Shown here: piece after piece, positions 60,618 through 64,000 of the stretch
How positions within the stretch are numbered: the first letter of the stretch is position 1
Layout of the letters: each line of letters opens with the position of its first letter
Assembly (NCBI RefSeq): GCF_009467825.1
Contig: NZ_WIOK01000010.1
Coordinates: 62,001-126,000, forward strand
DNA: 64,000 nucleotides
Origin: Cyclobacterium xiamenense
GTDB lineage: Bacteria > Bacteroidota > Bacteroidia > Cytophagales > Cyclobacteriaceae
Direction of reading: 5' to 3'
Position numbers and translations under genes: made by a program
Notes under the pieces: generated by a model
Told to the model about the DNA's origin: nothing
The model's database searches: none
Seen by the model: only the letters and a program-made list of their open reading frames with translations

Positions 60618-61475
60618 CTAAACCAGTCCGTTTGCATGCTCCAGGGATAAGTCGACCAGGGCTGCGGCTCCCAACAGGGCGATGTCCTCATTCTTTGTTA
60701 GGTGAATTTTCAACTTTTTTATGGACTCTGGATAAATAAAATCGCTAAAACTCGCTTTCATACTCGCCTCAAAATAGGGAAAGGCGTTTGCGACTGAGCC
60801 CCCAATCACAATGGCTTCGGGGTCATAGGTATACATGACCACTTGTACGGCAGCGCCAAAATGGTAGCCAAACGCTTCCCAAAGCTCCAAGGCCTTTTCA
60901 TCGCCGCGCTCCGCCTGGTTAAACGCATCCAGTGCGGTGGTTTGATGAAACGCACTAAAAAAATTCCCACTTGCGTAGTATTCGATATTTTTATCTTTGT
61001 AGGGAAGTAAACCAATTTCTCCAGCGCCGCAATTGGTCCCGGCATATAGCTTGTTTCCGATGATAATGCCTGAACCCAGGCCCGTACCTATGGACATGCC
61101 CACCATGCAGGAATAATCTCTGCCCAGGCCAAACTTGTGCTCACCGATCGTAAAACAATTGACGTCATTGTTTACAAAAACGGGAAGTTTGAATTCATCC
61201 TCCAGGATATCCTTTAGGCTCACTTTCTTCCAGGACGGAATATTGGTGACATTGTAGACGATACCCTTTGCTACATCCACCACCGAGGGGACACCAATGC
61301 CAATCCCGTCTACCTTATGTTGGGTCAGTGGCTCAATGAACTGCTTCACCTGATTTAAGGTTGACTCGAGGTCGTCTTTTTCTTTCAGTAAGGCCTTGGT
61401 TTTGTGGATAATCTTTCCCTCTTTCTCAATACCTACCTGGATTTTTGTTCCTCCTAAATCTATTCCTATGTTCAT
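60618..61475 (-). CDS. ROK family sugar kinase
   Basis: The 285-residue protein has the ATP/phosphate loop IGIDLGGTKIQVG (3-15), the catalytic Asp in FVNNDVNCF (near 97), SIGTGLGSGIIIG and the C-terminal IVIGGSVANAF. In most ROK proteins a zinc motif C-x-C-G-x2-G-C follows GAGEIG; here the stretch after GAGEIGLLPYKD is EYYASGNFF with no such cysteines, a variant I know from Bacteroidota. It should phosphorylate a hexose or amino sugar taken in by the MFS transporter encoded next. It is the first gene of the operon, behind a strong consensus promoter. Confidence 0.9.
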   Translation of the reverse strand: MNIGIDLGGTKIQVGIEKEGKIIHKTKALLKEKDDLESTLNQVKQFIEPLTQHKVDGIGIGVPSVVDVAKGIVYNVTNIPSWKKVSLKDILEDEFKLPVFVNNDVNCFTIGEHKFGLGRDYSCMVGMSIGTGLGSGIIIGNKLYAGTNCGAGEIGLLPYKDKNIEYYASGNFFSAFHQTTALDAFNQAERGDEKALELWEAFGYHFGAAVQVVMYTYDPEAIVIGGSVANAFPYFEASMKASFSDFIYPESIKKLKIHLTKNEDIALLGAAALVDLSLEHANGLV

Positions 61476-61513
61476 TTCGCTACTTAGGGTGAGTTTTTAT
61501 AAAAAAGAAACAA

Positions 61514-61544
61514 CAAATATATTTTAATTTACCTATTTTACAAA
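61514..61544 (-). promoter_or_regulatory. Consensus promoter of the ROK-MFS-XylR operon (TTTG-N19-TATATTTG)
   Basis: On the minus strand TTTG (plus 61541-61544) and TATATTTG (plus 61514-61521) are spaced 19 bases apart, matching the Bacteroidota -33/-7 consensus fully. The transcript would start near 61507, about 30 bases before the ROK ATG. Confidence 0.75.
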
Positions 61545-61642
61545 TCACTACCTGACTTCGGGTGTGTGCGGTGCACGACTCCATCTAATTGGTTTTCAGT
61601 TAGTAATACTAGCAAGTTCACCATTCCGTGTAGCAGTTATAC

Positions 61643-61670
61643 TTGGATTTATGGGTATGTACTATTTTTG
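61643..61670 (+). promoter_or_regulatory. Possible promoter facing the alkaline phosphatase gene
   Basis: TTG (61643-61645) and TATTTTTG (61663-61670), 17 bases apart. The -7 box is exact, the spacing slightly short. The leader would be about 245 bases and contain the palindromic repeat at 61820. Confidence 0.4.
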
Positions 61671-61819
61671 GAACGATGTTTTTTTTACTAGTACAATTGA
61701 CAAAAAATGGGTATTGTTACCAGTGGAGCCGGAATAAGATGGGAGAGAATGTGGTTTCCCAAAAAAAAAGTCTTGCAACAATTAACTAGCAGTTGACCAC
61801 AAATCAATCATCAAATTGA

Positions 61820-61850
61820 GCCTGCCTGAGGCAGACGGGCCTGAGGCAGG
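61820..61850. repeat. REP-like palindromic element
   Basis: CCTGCCTGAGGC and GCCTGAGGCAGG flank a short centre and pair with one mismatched position, and each half is itself nearly palindromic. Similar CCTGCC/GGCAGG elements are dispersed between genes in several Bacteroidota genomes (from memory). It lies 72 bases before the phosphatase start. Confidence 0.5.
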
Positions 61851-61921
61851 TGAGACTCTAAGGAACGATTATCAAACAAGCGGAGATTTACTATGGCCGC
61901 GAAAAAACAAATGATACACCT

Positions 61922-63322
61922 ATGAAACGACGGGAATTTTTTTCAAAAAGTATGTTGGCATCAATAGGATTTGGTGTCCTGAATCCAACGTTGGGGTTAA
62001 GTAAGCCCCCAGTTCGGGCCTTTCGGAAACAGGCAAAGAACATTATTTTTCTCGTAAGCGACGGCATGAGTACCGGAACACTTACGATGGCAGACCTGCT
62101 GTTGCGGCAGAAAGAAGGAAAAAAGAGCCGGTGGATGAGTTACTACCAGGGAGGATTTGCCAAAAGGGCACTTATGGATACGGCTTCTTCCAATTCCCTT
62201 GTGACGGATTCGGCTGCTGCCGGGAGTTCCTGGGGTGGAGGCATGCGGGTACCAAACGGTTCGCTGAATGTAGGGCCCAAGGGGGAGCTTCCTGTTCCGA
62301 TTCTGCAAAAATTTAAGCATGCAGGAAAATCGGTCGGTTGCGTGACTTCGGTCCAAATCACCCATGCTACTCCTGCATCCTTCTGCGTAAACGAGAAAAG
62401 CAGGAGTGCCATGCCCGAAATCGCGGCGAAATACCTTGAACTCGAATTTGACCTGATGATGGGTGGAGGAGCGGAGGTCTTTGACGCTTCTATGCGGAAA
62501 GACAAGCGTGACTTATTTGGAGCGTTCCAAAAAGCTGGCTTTTCGGTAGTCAGGGATCGGGACCAAATGATGGACTTGAATGGAGACAAGCCGGTATTGG
62601 GTGTTTACAGTGAGGGGGGCATGCCGTACGCCATTGACCGGGAGAACGACCCGGAGTTAAAAAAGAAGGTACCTTCTTTGGCAGAAATGTCCCGAAAAGC
62701 AATTGAAATTCTTTCTCAGAATCCGAAGGGTTTTGCCATGCAAATCGAAGGAGGGAAGGTGGATTGGGCTGCGCATGCCAACGATGCACCTGCCTTGCTT
62801 TACGACCAATTGGATTTTGATGAAGCCGTGGGTATAGCCTTGGATTTTGCTGCAAAGGACGGAGAGACTCTGGTAATCATGACAACCGATCATGGGAATG
62901 CCAATCCGGGGCTTTTTGCGGCGGATAAATTCTCCAGGCTGTATACCACCTCCCATTCCAACGAATGGGTGTTGAGCCAGTTATCACCTGATAATACGGC
63001 CGGACAGGTAGCGGATTTTATCGAAACCTATCAGGGGCTTCAATTGAAGAAAGAAGAAATTGACGCGTTGATGAAAAGTTACCGGGGAACCAGTACGGAC
63101 GGCCTGTACGGTTCTACCAAGGTGCCGAATCACCTGTATGCGCAGCTACAGTACGCGCATACCGGAATAGGTTGGGCAGGGACCGGGCATTCTGCCGATC
63201 ATGTGGAACTGGCTATGTATGGGCCTGGGAGTGAAAACCTACCCGCCTACATCGAAAACTATAAATTGCACAATTTTATGTTGGATGCGGCGCAGGTGCC
63301 TGCGTTGACTTACGCCGGCTAG
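61922..63322 (+). CDS. Tat-exported alkaline phosphatase (PhoA family)
   Basis: The 466-residue protein has an export signal with twin arginine (KRREFFSKSMLASIGFGVL) and an alkaline phosphatase domain. NIIFLVSDGMS (40-50) supplies metal ligand Asp47, VTDSAAAG (94-101) has the nucleophilic Ser97, THATPASF and the Glu/Asp/His set in MQIEGGKVDWAAHAND, TTDHGNAN and TGHSADHVELAMYG complete the metal sites. It hydrolyses phosphate monoesters in the periplasm. It opens a plus-strand unit with the sialidase-like gene, 200 bases downstream, facing away from the kinase operon. Confidence 0.93.
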   Translation: MKRREFFSKSMLASIGFGVLNPTLGLSKPPVRAFRKQAKNIIFLVSDGMSTGTLTMADLLLRQKEGKKSRWMSYYQGGFAKRALMDTASSNSLVTDSAAAGSSWGGGMRVPNGSLNVGPKGELPVPILQKFKHAGKSVGCVTSVQITHATPASFCVNEKSRSAMPEIAAKYLELEFDLMMGGGAEVFDASMRKDKRDLFGAFQKAGFSVVRDRDQMMDLNGDKPVLGVYSEGGMPYAIDRENDPELKKKVPSLAEMSRKAIEILSQNPKGFAMQIEGGKVDWAAHANDAPALLYDQLDFDEAVGIALDFAAKDGETLVIMTTDHGNANPGLFAADKFSRLYTTSHSNEWVLSQLSPDNTAGQVADFIETYQGLQLKKEEIDALMKSYRGTSTDGLYGSTKVPNHLYAQLQYAHTGIGWAGTGHSADHVELAMYGPGSENLPAYIENYKLHNFMLDAAQVPALTYAG

Positions 63323-63522
63323 AGATATCCCTTCACTGGCAGAAGGGAGTCTTTGGTGGCCGGGGTCCGGGCGCCGGAGAAGCAAACAAAGCGGGCCAAA
63401 GGTCCGGAAAATCCGTCACCTTTCGTCGAGTTAACGTTTTGCAGCCTTTCAACATATGCCGGCGAAAGAAGCCCTTTTTACCAAAAATATTCAAACAAGC
63501 GACATACCAAAAATACGTAATT

Positions 63523-64000
63523 ATGAAACATTCTATAAGAGGCATTGGCGTTCTGTCAGTCCTGTTGGGTTCCTTGTCCTGCGGCGGCCCGGAGTCAGAC
63601 GCTTCCGAGCGGGAGTACGAAGGAAAGGAGACCATGAAGGAAGTAGGGGTAAGCAGCATTGCGTACGAACATATTTTTACCGACGACCGGCCTTTTGCAC
63701 AGTGCCATGCTTCGACAATGATTCCGCTGGGTGAGGAAAAATATTTGGTCGCCTGGTTTGCAGGGTCCCACGAAAAGCACGACGATGTGGGTATTTGGAC
63801 CGCCAAAGGAAAACCGGGGAATTGGTCCGAACCACAGCTATTGGTGAAGGTTCGTAACGACCCTCACTGGAACCCCGTCCTATTCAATGCGCCCGACGGC
63901 AAGGTCTATTTGTATTTTAAAGTGGGGAAAGAAATCGACTTTTGGGAAACCTGGGTGCAGGTTTCCGAAGATGGCGGCGAGACCTGGTCGGAGGCCAGAG
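63523..64000 (+). CDS. Sialidase-like (BNR/Asp-box) lipoprotein, N-terminal part
   Basis: The frame opens with ATG 63523 and runs off the window after 159 residues. Residues 1-20 are a lipoprotein signal (SVLLGSLSCGG, lipid at the Cys), so the protein is membrane-anchored in the envelope. FTDDRPFAQCHASTM, YLVAWFAGSHEKHDDVGIWTA and the Asp box SEDGGETWSEA are the marks of the six-bladed sialidase-like fold (BNR_2 type). Such proteins include sialidases and many relatives of unknown specificity; the catalytic residues that would decide lie downstream of the edge. It follows the alkaline phosphatase on the same strand. Confidence 0.85.
   Translation, partial: MKHSIRGIGVLSVLLGSLSCGGPESDASEREYEGKETMKEVGVSSIAYEHIFTDDRPFAQCHASTMIPLGEEKYLVAWFAGSHEKHDDVGIWTAKGKPGNWSEPQLLVKVRNDPHWNPVLFNAPDGKVYLYFKVGKEIDFWETWVQVSEDGGETWSEAR

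Noticed and set aside
60618-61475. Naming the ROK kinase N-acetylmannosamine kinase because of the sialidase-like gene
   Set aside because: No NanA, NanE or other sialic-acid catabolic enzyme is present and ROK specificity cannot be read from the motifs seen.
1-64000. CRISPR arrays, tRNA/rRNA genes, insertion sequences, prophage or secondary-metabolite clusters
   Set aside because: Looked for direct repeats with spacers, tRNA T-loop patterns, transposase and integrase motifs; none was found by eye.

Overview
The window looks like chromosomal DNA of a Bacteroidota bacterium of the order Cytophagales, probably close to Cyclobacteriaceae (inference from gene content; no rRNA is present). The signs are SusC/SusD and OMP-type TonB receptors, DUF4286, DUF2851, DUF3810, BatD and LolA proteins in their usual Bacteroidota forms, a sodium-pumping Nqr complex, Tat-exported Gfo/Idh oxidoreductases, and promoters of the Bacteroidota type (-7 box TAnnTTTG). 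Most of it is ordinary housekeeping sequence. I saw no tRNA, rRNA, CRISPR array, insertion sequence or prophage.

1-11.5 kb: tail of a DUF4286 gene, a secreted M14 carboxypeptidase with a TIGR01777 epimerase, then a fluoride-defence unit in which a fluoride riboswitch with an unusual inserted hairpin precedes a CLC-F type fluoride exporter. Next come a small acyl-carrier-like protein whose phosphopantetheine serine is replaced by lysine, two Tat-exported Gfo/Idh/MocA oxidoreductases flanking a GNAT acetyltransferase, and a secreted polysaccharide deacetylase.

11.6-23.4 kb: a long plus-strand run: pyrD, ftsK, lolA, pyrF, DUF2851, a hexapeptide acetyltransferase, trhO, a nucleoside phosphorylase and a TonB-dependent receptor. 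pyrD and pyrF (pyrimidine synthesis) bracket the DNA translocase and the lipoprotein carrier.

23.4-43.4 kb: an ABC-F ATPase, two small proteins of unknown function, batD, aroC, a dicarboxylate/glutamate symporter, an Nfu scaffold, DUF3810, a histidine kinase overlapping adenine deaminase, cmk-ispH, then nqrABCDE. The operon ends in a terminator without nqrF, the NADH-oxidising subunit. A DUF502 membrane protein and a sugar-nucleotide transaminase follow.

43.5-50.4 kb: trxA and a replicative polymerase dnaE fused at its N-terminus to a DnaQ-like 3'-5' exonuclease, while its own PHP domain appears to have lost several metal ligands; then a lipoprotein metallophosphoesterase.

50.5-64 kb: a nutrient-acquisition region. 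A short FecR-N-like protein precedes a SusC/SusD pair; a 13-segment membrane protein of unknown function, a XylR-type AraC regulator, an MFS transporter and a ROK sugar kinase lie on the minus strand; a Tat-exported alkaline phosphatase and the start of a sialidase-like lipoprotein diverge from them. Together they suggest outer-membrane capture, periplasmic trimming, import and phosphorylation of a sugar whose identity cannot be read from the sequence.
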